A stretch of 64,000 nt of DNA, taken from Epiperipatus broadwayi. Its lineage: Eukaryota > Onychophora > Udeonychophora > Euonychophora > Peripatidae. The stretch is taken from positions 6,017,501 to 6,081,500 of the forward strand of contig JAQFVV010012446.1 in NCBI GenBank assembly GCA_028023455.1, written 5' to 3'. Under the pieces are notes generated by a model. The model saw only the letters and a list, made by a program, of their open reading frames with translations. It was not told where the DNA came from and ran no database searches. Of this stretch, positions 24,459-35,855 are shown piece by piece. A program made the translations under genes and the position numbers. Position 1 is the stretch's first letter, and every line of letters begins with the position of its first letter.

Positions 24459-24670
24459 GTGTTTTATATATATATATGTATGTATATATTAAATATTGGA
24501 TATAATACATATATGTATATTTATGTGTTAAGCATTGTGTACATATATATATATTACATACATGAGTGTGTATTTATATATATGAAAACACTCATATATT
24601 GTTTATATTTTTTTTTTATCTATTTTGTCTGTAATTTGTATGTGTATCTGTCTCTATATATATATATTTA
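24459..24670 (+). repeat. AT-rich microsatellite region
   Basis: Mixed TA and TATG repeats (tatatatatatgtatgtata and later stretches). It makes a spurious open frame of tyrosine and isoleucine. Confidence 0.6.
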
Positions 24671-26110
24671 CAGATTGCTCATTTCTTTAAGATAATGGTT
24701 GTAATTTATTATTATTGTAATTTCAGTTGTTGTTTTAAAACTTTGATTTTCAGAGCAAAATAAGCAAACTGCTTTATTTTTTGCACTTTGGACATAATTA
24801 TATATATCTCCTCATAATGTTGTTGATATATGCTTTCTATATATTGTAGTTTACATTCTTAACAGATGTGTGGGTTTAACTACGTACTTATTGCTTATAG
24901 AATAGTACTTAGTCTAACTTCATTCCCATTATTGTCGCATTGTAGGTCTTTTTTTTTTTAGATATGAAAGTTTTACCGTAATTATCCAAAGCTATACACA
25001 AACTTGTTCATTACCCATAAATCATTGTCATTTTTGTGAACACCATAAAAAATAATAAATTATTAAATATTTATACATATATTTTTTTTATTTAAAAATA
25101 AAATTAAAAAAAAAAACAACTTTATTTCTATATTTTATTTACTCGTAAAAAAATAAACATTTTCGCAAATGATTTATTAATCTTTATCCGAAGTTTATAC
25201 CTAGGCTAGAGATAATCTCTGATTTAGTAAATGATTATTAATAATCATTAACGTATTTATCTGAGGCGGATGGTATCAAAGTTGTAAGTACAGAAAATTT
25301 GTCACTTCTAAACTGTACAGGTGCACCTTGATAAACAGTTACCAAGCATTCTGCACTCACGACTTTAACATTAACCACTTCAATACATTAATGGTATCAG
25401 TGTCAAATCTGTTTTTAAGAGCAAATGGTATTGGCGTAATGAACAAGTAGGATAGTTATTGAGGATTTCCCATTTTTACCGTTTCTGATGCTAAGGCTGA
25501 TAGAGGTTTTTTTGTTAATCAACATTTGGTGTTGCTAGATTTCAGAGGATTATGCAAACTATTTTGGATTGTTAAAGTATGTATGTGCTTTTATACATAC
25601 ATGCATGTGTATACATATACATACATATGTGAGGTGCCTAATGTATATACGTATGAGCAATAAGTTTTAAATGTTGTTTGGAAAGATGAGGGGGCTCGTT
25701 CAACTTTAGCTACTCTGATATAGTATTTATTGATAGCTTCTACTTTTTTTTTAAGATATGCCTCCCCTCCTCTCTTTCTATGTGCCAACATGTTTGTGTA
25801 TATAGTAATAACTTCTGATGCCAATCTGTTCTATTGAGGTGATTCAAATTCAATCATTGAAAAAAAAACATTTTATGTAATTTACATTATTTTTGTTTTT
25901 ATAGTCATGTCATAACACTATCATACTTTGTCACCGCAATGTATAAAAATGATTTATGTAACATCTGAAGGTATTATTGCATTGTATACAGAAACCTGTA
26001 GGTCATGTGACCAAAAAATAAATAAATAGTATATTAACAATATGAGCGGACTTCTGTATTTTATGGTTAATGTTAATTAAGACAAAAAAATGAAACATCT
26101 TCCTATAGAT

Positions 26111-26631
26111 CAGGGATGGGGAACCTTTTTTCTGCCAAGGGCCATTTGGATATTTACAATAACATTCGTAGGCCATACAAAATTATGGACTTAAAAATTA
26201 GCCTGCTATATTTGATCAAACAATTAATTAATCTATCCCTAATCATTAGGGGTGGACAATCTTTTCAGCTGGCAGGCCAATTTCAACATGCCCTTTTTAA
26301 ATGAGGGCTATAATTTTTTTGTGATGTGCGAAAATCACTATAAAAGCAAACAAAATGCCCCCAGTGTTGTAAATTAAATCTGTAGTCAGATAGACCACAC
26401 AATAATAACTAATTTTTGGGAATATTGCACCTCTAATAAAATGAACTAGAACTATTACAAAGATTGGATGTAATTAAGAAAATAAATATTTTATTTTACT
26501 TTTAATTTAATATTTGAACTATCGGCACGTGTTTAAATCGAAGTTTTACACAAGGTCATTTTATACTCGTTTTTGAAAATGTTCAGGGGTCGTATTGAAA
26601 GCATTTGAGGGCCAGAGATTCCCCATCCCTG
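26111..26631. mobile_element. Non-autonomous hAT-like element, 521 bp
   Basis: Perfect 8-bp target duplication CTATAGAT (26103-26110 and 26632-26639). Terminal inverted repeats are CAGGGATGGGGAA and TTCCCCATCCCTG, the CAGGG type of hAT elements. A second, internal end-like block (taggggtggacaatctt, 26247-26263) suggests a nested or rearranged end. No transposase is present. The small frame at 26116-26304 is not a gene. Confidence 0.85.
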
Positions 26632-27239
26632 CTATAGATCATCACTTTATTCTAATCTAAAATGAAAGTATTTAATTTAAACTGTCATCACAATTTTTCA
26701 ATAAGTAGATATTTATTTATTTTAAATAAGGTTCAAATATAAAACGTATTTACACTTGATTATACTTTGGTTATGTGGGGAAGGAGGAGTACATTTCTTT
26801 TCTTGCCAGTTCCACATTTTCTGCTTGAGCAAAATACAGAAACATATACATATATTTTTATCAACAGTCTTCTTAATTATAATACTGTTAAAAGAAATGT
26901 ATACCAAGTTTAATAGATGTGATCAGCCATTGTTTCGATTAGACAACTATCGGTAATTATTAAGCAGTAAGTTTTAAAATATGTAAATAATCATCATCTC
27001 TCCCAAAAATACTCAATAATATATTGCATTATATTTAGAAATATGGATAGCTCATGTCCAGTAATACTTAAACCTATACTGAAGTTATAATTAATGGTAT
27101 ATTTAGAGTATGTGTCATTATAATGAATCGTTACACAATTAAGCACATATGAAATGGTTAATAACGAAGCTGTAAATTAGAGTTTAAATTTGAATGGAAC
27201 TTAAAATAACTCGAGACCTTAAACTCATCAGTAAATGAC

Positions 27240-27445
27240 TATCTGGATGTTCTTAGTTATAAGGTTGAACAAAAAAGAAAAATTCTTATTGGTTGATAAG
27301 TAGCTATCTAACTTTATGAGGTTAAACAAGAAAGAAAAATCAAAATGTTATTGATCAATAAGTGGCTATCTTACTGTAAACATGGAAGAAAGCTGTCTTA
27401 TTGTTCGGTAAGTGGCTATCTAACTATTCTTAGTTATAACGTTAA
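27240..27445 (+). repeat. Degenerate tandem repeat, about 65-70 bp unit
   Basis: Three copies of a unit containing aagtggctatctaact, then gttataaggttgaaca, then aagaaaaat, then ttattggttgataag. Units start near 27240, 27305 and 27370. Confidence 0.5.
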
Positions 27446-28643
27446 AACAAAGAAGAAAATGCATTAAAACTTTCGTTGACTAGTCTTTTTAATCTGATCA
27501 ATAATCCCTTGCTTTGCCTTTCCTTTTTGAGAAAGACTTCCAAAGAAAAAAAATAGGATATAATTTGACCATAACTGATTGATTCTTGAGTTTGGTACTT
27601 ATTGATTTTTTAATTTGAATATTCGTTACAGTTTATAAAACATAGCGCTATACAAAATAAATATCTCATTTACATATCTTTTTTTTAATATATATATGTG
27701 CTCTGCACACAGATAACGAAACTATTAAATGTAAATAATATCAAAAGTTACCGCCAAGCGCTTTCAGGACAGTTTATAGTCCCATATTCATGGCTACTGG
27801 AGTTTAGTTAAGAACTGTAATATTAATGCAAATTTATGCAAATTCATATGAAGATGCTACATACTTTTGACTTTTCAGTCGGTGTTTTTATATATATATC
27901 TATTTTTGGCCTTCACAGGAGAATGAGTTCCCTCTGTAACTGCATCTGGTGGTCATCTACACAACAAAAATTGGCAGAGATCTTATTTAAAATCTCAATT
28001 AATAGTTCTGTGTCACATGATTGTACATTTTAGCAGTTAACATTTCTAGAATGATAACTGCAGTGCCTTCTTAGCCAAATGGCCCTAGTATTGTCACATG
28101 AAAAATACTATATGTTGGGCCCAAGGATATATCTTTTAACTTCAATGTGTATTTGTTGTATTATTAAATAAGTGAAAATATAAACTGATTTTTAATATTC
28201 TCCTCTCTACTTCTACATATATCCAATAATGCCATTTTTATGCTACTGTGGCAGCATAATAAAATAGCATAACATTTTAATTAATTTCAGCTTTGGTAAT
28301 CATTAATGCTGTGAATGTTATATGTTTTTAAATGTTTATTATTGTTTTTGCACTAATGTCTTATATTACTGATCTGCTAACAGTTTTGGTACTTTGTATT
28401 GATAGTAGATCGGAATATTTTCATTATATATGATTTTGTATTGTTTTAAGTGAAATGTTCAAATACCGGTTATTTTTCGTAATAAATGTTTCACACACAC
28501 TCGAACATATTTGTGTGGATGGAAACTTCTTTAATGTCCATATGTGGACTCAATAGCTAAATGTTTCTGCATCGATTCCTAAAAAAGAGGCAACTTTCCG
28601 GTTTGTTAATTAAATAGAACTATAATGTTCAATCTGCTACTTA

Positions 28644-28962
28644 AACAAAGCAAAGATTTTTGTGTTTTCAATTTCATGCTCATAGTTTTGCAGTTAAGTA
28701 GAGATAAAAGGTGGTTGCTAGAGGATTGCATTAGATCCTAAGATCTAGATGCAGTGCTCTCAGATCCAAAGCTCCTCACTGACGAAGGCCACAAGCCAGA
28801 ACTAGTCTGGGGATATTGGATGAATAGGCATTAGATAGGGATTTTATGCACAAGCCTTCTGGCATCCATTGATTACTCTGCTTAGCACAGGTGGCACTAC
28901 TATATGGAGCTTTGCTTTGCTTATAAACAATTATGTGCTAGTATTGGAGATGTGATCATGTG
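28644..28962 (+). mobile_element. Hammerhead foldback element, complete, 319 bp
   Basis: Flanked by a 13-bp direct repeat with one mismatch: AATCTGCTACTTA (28631-28643) and AATCTGCTATTTA (28963-28975). It begins AACAAAGCAAAG. The right-hand arm (gtggcactactatatggagc, 28888-28907) is followed by the tail (aacaattatgtgctagtatt...gatcatgtg, 28926-28962). The ribozyme and the tail are on the same strand in this copy. Confidence 0.75.
28764..28821 (+). ncRNA. Type I hammerhead ribozyme motif (HHR family 1), one core base missing
   Basis: Distal stem I AUCCAA (28764-28769) pairs perfectly with UUGGAU (28816-28821). Proximal stem I UCCUCA (28773-28778) pairs fully with UGGGGA (28808-28813). Core CUGACGA is at 28779-28785. 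Stem II GGC(CACAA)GCC is perfect. Stem III is C(UA)G and UC is at 28806-28807. The GAAA box has become GAA (28799-28801), the only defect. If this is not a sequencing error, activity is lost. Confidence 0.72.
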
Positions 28963-29754
28963 AATCTGCTATTTATGTGGACAAACATTGTATGATCGCT
29001 GAATGAAACTAACTATATAATTATTACTTCTCTAAGGTGGTATTTTGTCAAATGTTTTAAGTGCATTTGTAAATCATATATTTCATCCCTTGAAAAATAA
29101 TATTTATAATATTAGATTTATACTGAAACGACATTGACAACTGTAAACCGATAGTTTAGATTCTAGTCATTGAAATTGGACCATTTCACCCACTATCCAT
29201 TATATAACCCTGTATATTCACAATCATTTGTGCAGCATTTAATCACTATTACAGTAAATATCAAATTCTTGATATTTTTTTTACAAGTATAGTGTTTAAA
29301 TTATGTTACATGCCAAAATAATATATAACTACTTTCTATAAAAACGTAGTGCTGTGATTCCTCTCAAATACATTATTGCCTACTCATACAGTGTAACTAT
29401 TTTCTCACAAAGCTTGCCATAATTTTATCTTAAGATGTGGGTCAATTGCATGATAGACAGCAAAGTCATTAAACGATAGAACGATAATTTTTAAATCAGA
29501 GTAATAATAAACAGCAGTCCATTGCAATTAAATAAACACTCATTCCCAGAGCCTAGCTATGGTATGAGTCGCTAACTTCATAATATATTTGAATAATTAT
29601 CCATCAATACAGGAAGAGGTCAAATAGAAACTTTGCTTAATGCAATTTTATGTAATGTGTCTAAGCATGCTCGTGTTAGTTCATTCTTAATTGGATGAAA
29701 AGGTTCCTTGATTAGCAAACTTTCTATTGCTACAATAATATAATACCTTCATCA

Positions 29755-30655
29755 GATTATTGATCCTGATGGAAGTGTAATAAATTAAATTTAGCTGGAA
29801 TGCCTCTTGGTAGAAATAACAAAAAGAAAACTTTATCATAGATATATTTTACCAGTTCTTACTCATGGATCTGAAACTTATCCTTTTAACAGCAGAGCAA
29901 TATACAAACTTCAGATTGCTTTATGAAGTATGGAAAGATTTGTATTGGGATAACAAGGAAAGATCGAAAGTGAAATGCATGGGTGAGAGAATAAACATAT
30001 CTGTCATCATTGAAAGAATTGTGGAACTAGAATGAACAGGGTGATCAGGCATGCCAATTTTTCGGGATTTGCCCCTATTTTTTGATTAGATGTCCCAGTA
30101 TCCCCATGCCCCATTTTCAAATACTCGTAATTATTATTTGTCTTACATAAATAATTCATTGCAAAAACGATAGTTTCTGGCCCTCTCTGTCCATTTCAGT
30201 CTACAGTAATGTTATAAAAACTTCAGACAAAGTTCAACACCAAAATAAAGATCGCTATTACGTTATATGGCTGGGTTCATACATCCAATCTCGCCTTGGG
30301 ATTTTTGTAGGCTAAAATTTGAACTGCACTTGCACTTGCTTTAATTGACAGCATAGTTTTAGACAACATGCCAAAGAGGAAGTGTATGTATAATGATGAA
30401 TATACACAGGAATGGAGTTTTATAAATAAAAAAAAGAGTGCAATGCCGTAAAAATGATTGGTCCTTATGTCCCGTATTTGCTTGAACCAGTCTGGTCACC
30501 CTAAGAATGAATATATTGCTAGAAGAAATGATAATAGATGGTCAGTTGAAATTTTAAATTGGATTCCAAGAGTTAAAAGACCTAGAAAGGAATCTCATGT
30601 GAGATGGATGGAGAAGAAAAGCTAGTTGTCAGAGAAACAGGATTAAACTGGAATG
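29755..30655 (+). mobile_element. LINE family B fragment split by a hAT element
   Basis: The first part, 29755-30036, has PVLTHGSETYPFNSRAI and SMERFVLGITRKDRK-like coding sequence. The second part, 30504-30655, resumes colinearly with NEYIARRNDNRWSVEILNWI. The 467-bp hAT-like element at 30037-30503 lies exactly between them with an 8-bp target duplication, so the LINE is the older insertion. Confidence 0.75.
30037..30503 (+). mobile_element. Non-autonomous hAT-like element with a transposase start, 467 bp
   Basis: Perfect 8-bp duplication AGAATGAA (30029-30036 and 30504-30511). The ends are cagggtgatcagg and the reverse complement of ggtcaccta-like sequence (gtcaccctA at the right), giving imperfect inverted repeats. 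At 30368-30451 there is a 27-codon frame MPKRKCMYNDEYTQEWSFIN, then KKKSAMP and TAA. It resembles the N-terminus of hAT transposases just before their BED finger. The rest of the transposase is deleted. Confidence 0.8.
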
Positions 30656-30929
30656 AATATTACTAGCATTAGGATTTTCAACTTATAATTATGGAATTTT
30701 TAATGTCTTTAAAGAGTTTTTGCAAATAACATTGTAAGGATTTCATTTGTTTTACTACACCATCTTTATCAATGCAAAAACTGGAGTATGAAATGGAAGA
30801 TCTCAAAAGCTGCCTTCAAGAAATTTGTCCACTAACAGAATATTGAAGCTGAAATTCTTTTATATTTATGAATGTGATGCAAAATATCTTTGTTGTTGTT
30901 TATATTAAAGGAATAAACATTTTCTAAAT

Positions 30930-31631
30930 CAGCTGTGGGCAATCTTTTTTGGTAGTAGATCAAGTCAAACTTACCTGATGTAGACATGGACATAATTTGT
31001 AGGAGTTCAAAATAAAAGAATGTAAAAATATTATAAAATTATTTATTTATTTAGTATTTATTTGTTAATATTAGTTATTTTTATTGTTAAAAGTAAAAGA
31101 AAAATTTATTTTTATGCCGGCAGCCTGGTAACGTTATATTTATGTGTTTTTGCATAACAACAACGCCATCGAGCAGCCGACACCAGCTAATAGAATAGTA
31201 CCAATTATTTATTTTGATATTTATTAATTGCATCATTATTATATTATTTATGATTACATTTACATATTTAGCTGCCAACAAAAATGAGAAAAACAATGTT
31301 AATATAAAAAATTAATACAAAATTTAGTGAGATATTTATTATTGCTTGTTTTTTAACAATCATTTTATATATAGTATAATTTTATTAGTGTTGACCTGCA
31401 AATTGTCTTCCAAATTTTCATCAGTTATATGGGATATATTTTTTCTTTTAATAAATGTCATTTTGGACAAAAAATGTTCGCACTTATATGTGTTGTGACC
31501 ATTTTTAAAATAAAAATGAATACTGTAAATACATTCTGATGAAGACTACCCTATTATGCATATTTTGAAAATATACATAGGCCATATTATGGAATTTTGA
31601 GGTTTCAGAAGGCCAGGGGTTCACCATCCTG
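30930..31631. mobile_element. Non-autonomous hAT-like element, 702 bp
   Basis: Perfect 8-bp duplication TTCTAAAT (30922-30929 and 31632-31639). Ends cagctgtgggcaatctt and ccaggggttcaccatcctg form short imperfect inverted repeats. No coding region is recognised. Confidence 0.8.
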
Positions 31632-31734
31632 TTCTAAATCTCTCATAATACTTGAATCTGTCTTCACTCACTTATATCAAGAGGTTCATTTTGTTTGACT
31701 TTTGTATCAATGATTAATAATTATAATAAATTAA

Positions 31735-32130
31735 ATGCGTAGAAAAATTCTCTTGATATGTTTCTTGTTGTTCCCATTACTGATACAATCTTCTTGTGAA
31801 CAACCAACTTCAGAACCCTCTAAAGTAAGAGTGGAAAAGACATCGATTATACCCCACTAGTTGACTGCCAAGACGGAGTGATCACTTGAATTAAAAAAAA
31901 AGTAATAGTAATCAACAAATTCATTTTTGACTCACATACCGCTACTACAAGCAAAAAATCATTCACAATTGAAATGGCTGCCAATAAATCGACAAATGAT
32001 GTGCTTTCATTCAAAATGCAGGATGATGCATATGTCAATTGCAAATTCATCAGCTTGAATATATTCACTGTGCAATGCAAAGGCACAGGAAATATTCGAT
32101 ACATTCAGTCAAAGCAGGAAAAACTATACA
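31735..32130 (+). pseudogene. Unrecognised ORF starting with a signal peptide, interrupted by stops
   Basis: ATG at 31735 gives MRRKILLICFLLFPLLIQSS followed by CEQPTSEPSK and VRVEKTSIIPH, then TAG at 31858. The first 20 residues are a textbook secretion signal: basic n-region, leucine-rich core, small residues before a cysteine. The same frame continues through one more stop (TGA near 31878). It then stays open for about 75 codons (KFIFDSHTATTSKKSFTIEM, NDVLSFKMQDDAYVNCKFIS, and so on), ending at TAA near 32140. A GTAAGA donor after SEPSK (31824) could instead make this a spliced gene with a tiny intron. It is not recognised. Confidence 0.3.
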
Positions 32131-32226
32131 CTCAAAATTAATAACATAACTAACTAAAAATTAAGCACGTACAATAAAAGTTTCATATTATTACTAGAGA
32201 TTTTATTACACACATTAAATAATTAA

Positions 32227-32539
32227 AACAGGTGCTCTATATGTATTGCCACTCAGTGCAAGCCAGAGTAATCAATGGATGCCAGAAGGCTTGTGCATAA
32301 GATCCCCATCTAGTACCTACTCAGTGCTCTCAGATCAAATGCTCACTGACGACATCCCCAGACTAGTTTCTGACTTGTGGCCTTCTTCAGTGAAGAGCCT
32401 TGGATCTGAGAGCACTGAGTAGGCACTAGATGGGGATTTTATGCACAAGCCTTCTGGCTTGCACTGAGTGGCAATACATGTAGAGAGTTTTGCCTGTTTT
32501 AATAACAGTTAAGAGCAAGCATAGGAAATGGTAATCGTG
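32227..32539 (+). mobile_element. Hammerhead foldback element, complete, 313 bp
   Basis: Flanked by a perfect 13-bp direct repeat, ATTAAATAATTAA, at 32214-32226 and 32540-32552. It is almost fully palindromic: aacaggtgctctatatgtat and attgccactcagtgcaagcc on the left are mirrored by ggcttgcactgagtggcaat and gttttgcctgttttaata on the right. A tail (aacagttaagagcaagcata...ggtaatcgtg) follows. The ribozyme is on the minus strand and the tail on the plus strand. Confidence 0.78.
32334..32405 (-). ncRNA. Type I hammerhead ribozyme motif (HHR family 1), core intact
   Basis: Minus strand: core CUGAAGA (32390-32384), stem II GGC(CACAA)GUC with one G-U pair, GAAA (32370-32367), stem III C(UA)G (32366-32363), UC (32362-32361). 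Proximal stem I UCUUCA (32396-32391) pairs with UGGGGA (32360-32355) using two G-U pairs. The outer part of stem I continues as a long helix, since cagtgctctcagatc (32323-32337) and gatctgagagcactg (32404-32418) are reverse complements. All core bases are consensus; this is one of the two best candidates for activity. Confidence 0.72.
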
Positions 32540-33594
32540 ATTAAATAATTAAGAATCATTTATAATATTGGAAAGAATAACACACATGTAATCGTATAAT
32601 TCAACACTTGATTTCAACAGTTCATTGTTAGGAGTAAAATAGTAAATGTCTCTTGTCTAAATTAGAAATATACCATTTTAAAGTTAGTACGCAATCCTCC
32701 TGATTAAAATATGAATTGGAATATGGCCATTAATTTACCGGTAAGCTTCTAGTGTTCACGTAGATGATTGATTATCATAGTAGTCCAGTTCCTTTCAATG
32801 AGTAGTCTACAGTATTGGTTGATGGTTTCATTCTGGTATTACTTCCATATCTCTGATCCATATTTAGGTAAGGCTAGATGAAGGTTTAGGTGACTTTTCC
32901 AAGAGAAGGTGCCAGTGAACAATCTGGTTCTACTTGCACATGGAGAATAGATTTAGTTTAGTAGTTCTAAGTGATAGCATTTCATTTTTACTTCAAAATA
33001 CTGCACACAAGAAACCACAAAATACAGGAAAAAAAGCCCTATTCTAAACTCGTCCACTTCTTTATACCCACGATTATTTTTGAGATGCCCTGCGCATATT
33101 TTCTTTGTTTTATTATCTTGCTATAATCTATATTCCTTGCCAGTTTTTAGTTACAAAATCCTTTTTTATGACTTTTCCGCCATCTTTAATCAGAACGTAA
33201 AAGGTTTCTGATTGTAATCTCTTGCATTTATAACTTTTTTATCTGAGTAACTAATCTATGCATTTACATTCTTTCCAATTTTAACTTATTTTTAATTAAA
33301 CATAATGCAAAACAAAAATAGCTCATTATACATTATCTAAAAAAATTATAATAACTAAAAAAAAATTAAATTGTGTCTTTTGACCCATCTTTAAAACGTA
33401 TTTCTTATAGCTTTTAAATATTATTCGATGCCAATATATCTGTACCATTTATATGTAAATAGTACAGTATACATAACAGTACGGAGAATTTAGGAGTGAA
33501 TATGAGGAAGGGTAACCATCATCATCAACCTCACTTAATACATCAAATTTAAATATACAATGAATATAATGAGCATGAGAAATCAAAGTAAACT

Positions 33595-33680
33595 GCCTTG
33601 GTGGCCTAGTTGTTAGCATAGCTGCCTTCCAAGCAGCTGGCCTGGGTTCACTTCCTGGTCAACGCATTTGCCATTAAAAA
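33595..33680 (+). mobile_element. tRNA-Gly(UCC)-derived retroposon
   Basis: A tRNA-shaped sequence of 72 nt. It has the A box tggcctagttgttagcat, the anticodon stem-loop CTGC-CTTCCAA-GCAG (anticodon UCC) and a changed B box gggttcacttcc, with the acceptor 3' strand caacgca. It is followed by a short A-rich tail. It is flanked by a perfect 10-bp duplication AAAGTAAACT (33585-33594, 33681-33690). It closely resembles a real tRNA-Gly but carries B-box and acceptor mismatches, so it is a retroposed copy or a minimal SINE and not a working tRNA gene. Confidence 0.75.
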
Positions 33681-34289
33681 AAAGTAAACTAACCATCTAA
33701 GTTCACTCAGCATTAAACAAAAGTAATCAAATCATTGATCATCATAAACAATCAAGTCAATCTTATGATTGGATTTGAAAGGCGTCCATTATAAACAGGC
33801 TAATTATCTAGCTACTGCCAAACAAAGCAGAAATACAATTATCTGGATGCACACACAGACTTAAGTGCTAAACCATCAGAATCCAAGAAAAAAATGCTTA
33901 GATACTGAACCATGCTGAATCTCATCAATGTCCTGGCCACCTAATACTATGAGTGTATTGGCCAACTTAATTTTTAATGATAAAAAAGGCAAATATAAAA
34001 TGTAATGCATGGACTTACAGGATATATCTTTGAGCTGTTCGAGATTGTGATCAATCGGATGTCCATAATCCCAACATACATATAATTAGCCATTATGCAT
34101 GAATCCAGCTCAGGGAGCAATCACAGTGAACAAGAAATAATGCCAACATATTTTAAACCGATTTTAGGATTGAATAAATTTACTGAAATAACTTAAACAA
34201 TGAAATATAAATGTATTAATTAAAACAAAATTAAATTAATCTGTAGAATGAATACATCATTCTGATTTTGATTAAAATAATGCAAAAAA

Positions 34290-34486
34290 TAAGCTATCAC
34301 ATGATTTACAAGTATTTCAAGATGTTTACATAAAACATCTATATAAGCAATATAGATGTATTGTATAAGAATATAGAATTAACATTTAAATTGTTTAATA
34401 ATAAAATCAACTATCACATTGTAAATTACAAATATTTCAAGATCTCTACATAAAACATCTATATAAGCACACAGATGTGTTGTATA
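34290..34486 (+). repeat. Direct duplication of about 75 bp
   Basis: ctatcacatgatttacaagt...acataaaacatctatataag...gatgtattgtata (34292-34366) recurs at 34408-34485 with small changes, separated by about 40 bp. Confidence 0.6.
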
Positions 34487-35855
34487 GGTAGTCGTGGAGG
34501 AATCATACTGCTGCTGTCACATGGCGCTGCAACAACAACTGGCCCGAAGCCTGCAAGTGATAAATTTATATACGAAAGTGACTGAAAATTGACAAATTAA
34601 AATGCCTGAAGATATATATATATAGGTACCCATGAAAATGTGTGCATAAACTGGCATTTATATCCTAGTGTATTTTCATTGGCCAAAAAATAAGTTTATT
34701 AAATCCATATATTTTTTTCAAAATAATTTGGTGTTGAAAATATACAAAATGCACACGTGCTTATATAAAAAAAAAATAGTACAAATTAAAGTTATTAATT
34801 AGCTTATTATAATTTTAATGGTAAGTAGACATTTTTTTAAAAAAAAAACATCTTTGCATTCAGTTTGGAAAGTTCTTTTAAAACTCAGACTTTTGTTGCT
34901 TCATTTTTAGTATTTAATAAAGATTTTTGGAGTTTTTCTTTTCTAATTTCAAAATAAAATCTTTTATGAATAATATTGGGAATAAATAATCATTTATTAT
35001 TCTTTCCTTATATTATTTTTAGTTACATAATTTAATCAAAAATTATTTACTTTTAAAACTTGTAAATTAAAGATTTTAACTGCAAAGTGTTTATAATGTC
35101 ATTTTACTTACTACCTTATATTTGTTCATGAAGTAAGTCTCTTGTATACACATATGGCTCTGATAACTTCATTATTTGCATATAGATTAATCTGCATATG
35201 TGTCATGGCATAGTAAATTCAGATTTATGGTTAGTACTGAAATCTTAGTAAGCTTTCCTATCCCAAAACAGTAGATTGGCTTATTGACATTTTTGGGAAA
35301 GGTATAATTCAGGTAACTTCATTCAGTCATTTCCAATCTATAATTTTATAGACTCGAGGCAGACAGATCATCTAATATATGAATATGGGCTGTGCACCAC
35401 AGAAAAGCAGAACCATTACTTCTAGTCATGATACTAGCAGCCACTCTAATTATTGCCTTCAGTTAATATTTTTTTTTCAAATTCACTTTTTATAGTGTAT
35501 TGTGGAATTTAAAACATGACAAGTAAATTCTTTATCTTGATCAAAAAAAAGTTAATGACTTTTCAATTGACCTTAATTAAAACCAAGTTTTTATCTAAAA
35601 GTATTTTTAATCCTGCAAACACAAAATTAGATTGTATGACTTAAAATCAAAATATACTAATTGTATCAAAAGATTTAATTTTTAAAATGTCTTTTAATCT
35701 AATTAAATATAGGCAGGGTAATTTTATAATTACTGGTATATATTGTAACATGGAAACAAGCTTGTTTTAATTTTTTGAAATTATCAACATCAGAACTAAA
35801 TAAAGCATAGACCTTTTTTAATGTTTGACCAACTACAATATTTAATAATAATTTT

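Larger units (their letters stand above)
21341..26100. other. Intergenic AT-rich DNA
   Basis: No coding sequence is supported. There are simple repeats, a possible SINE at 23.7 kb and a microsatellite at 24.5 kb. The open frames at 23266-23454 and 25591-25824 have no protein-like features. Confidence 0.4.
32560..35845. other. Intergenic AT-rich DNA
   Basis: Only the tRNA-derived retroposon (33.6 kb) and the 75-bp duplication (34.3 kb) are recognised. Confidence 0.4.

Noticed and set aside
31530-31560. CTGATGA in the hAT-like element
   Set aside because: No stem II and no GAAA at the right place.
33595-33666. Functional tRNA-Gly gene
   Set aside because: The target duplication, the A-rich tail, the altered B box and the mismatched acceptor and T stems indicate a retroposed copy.
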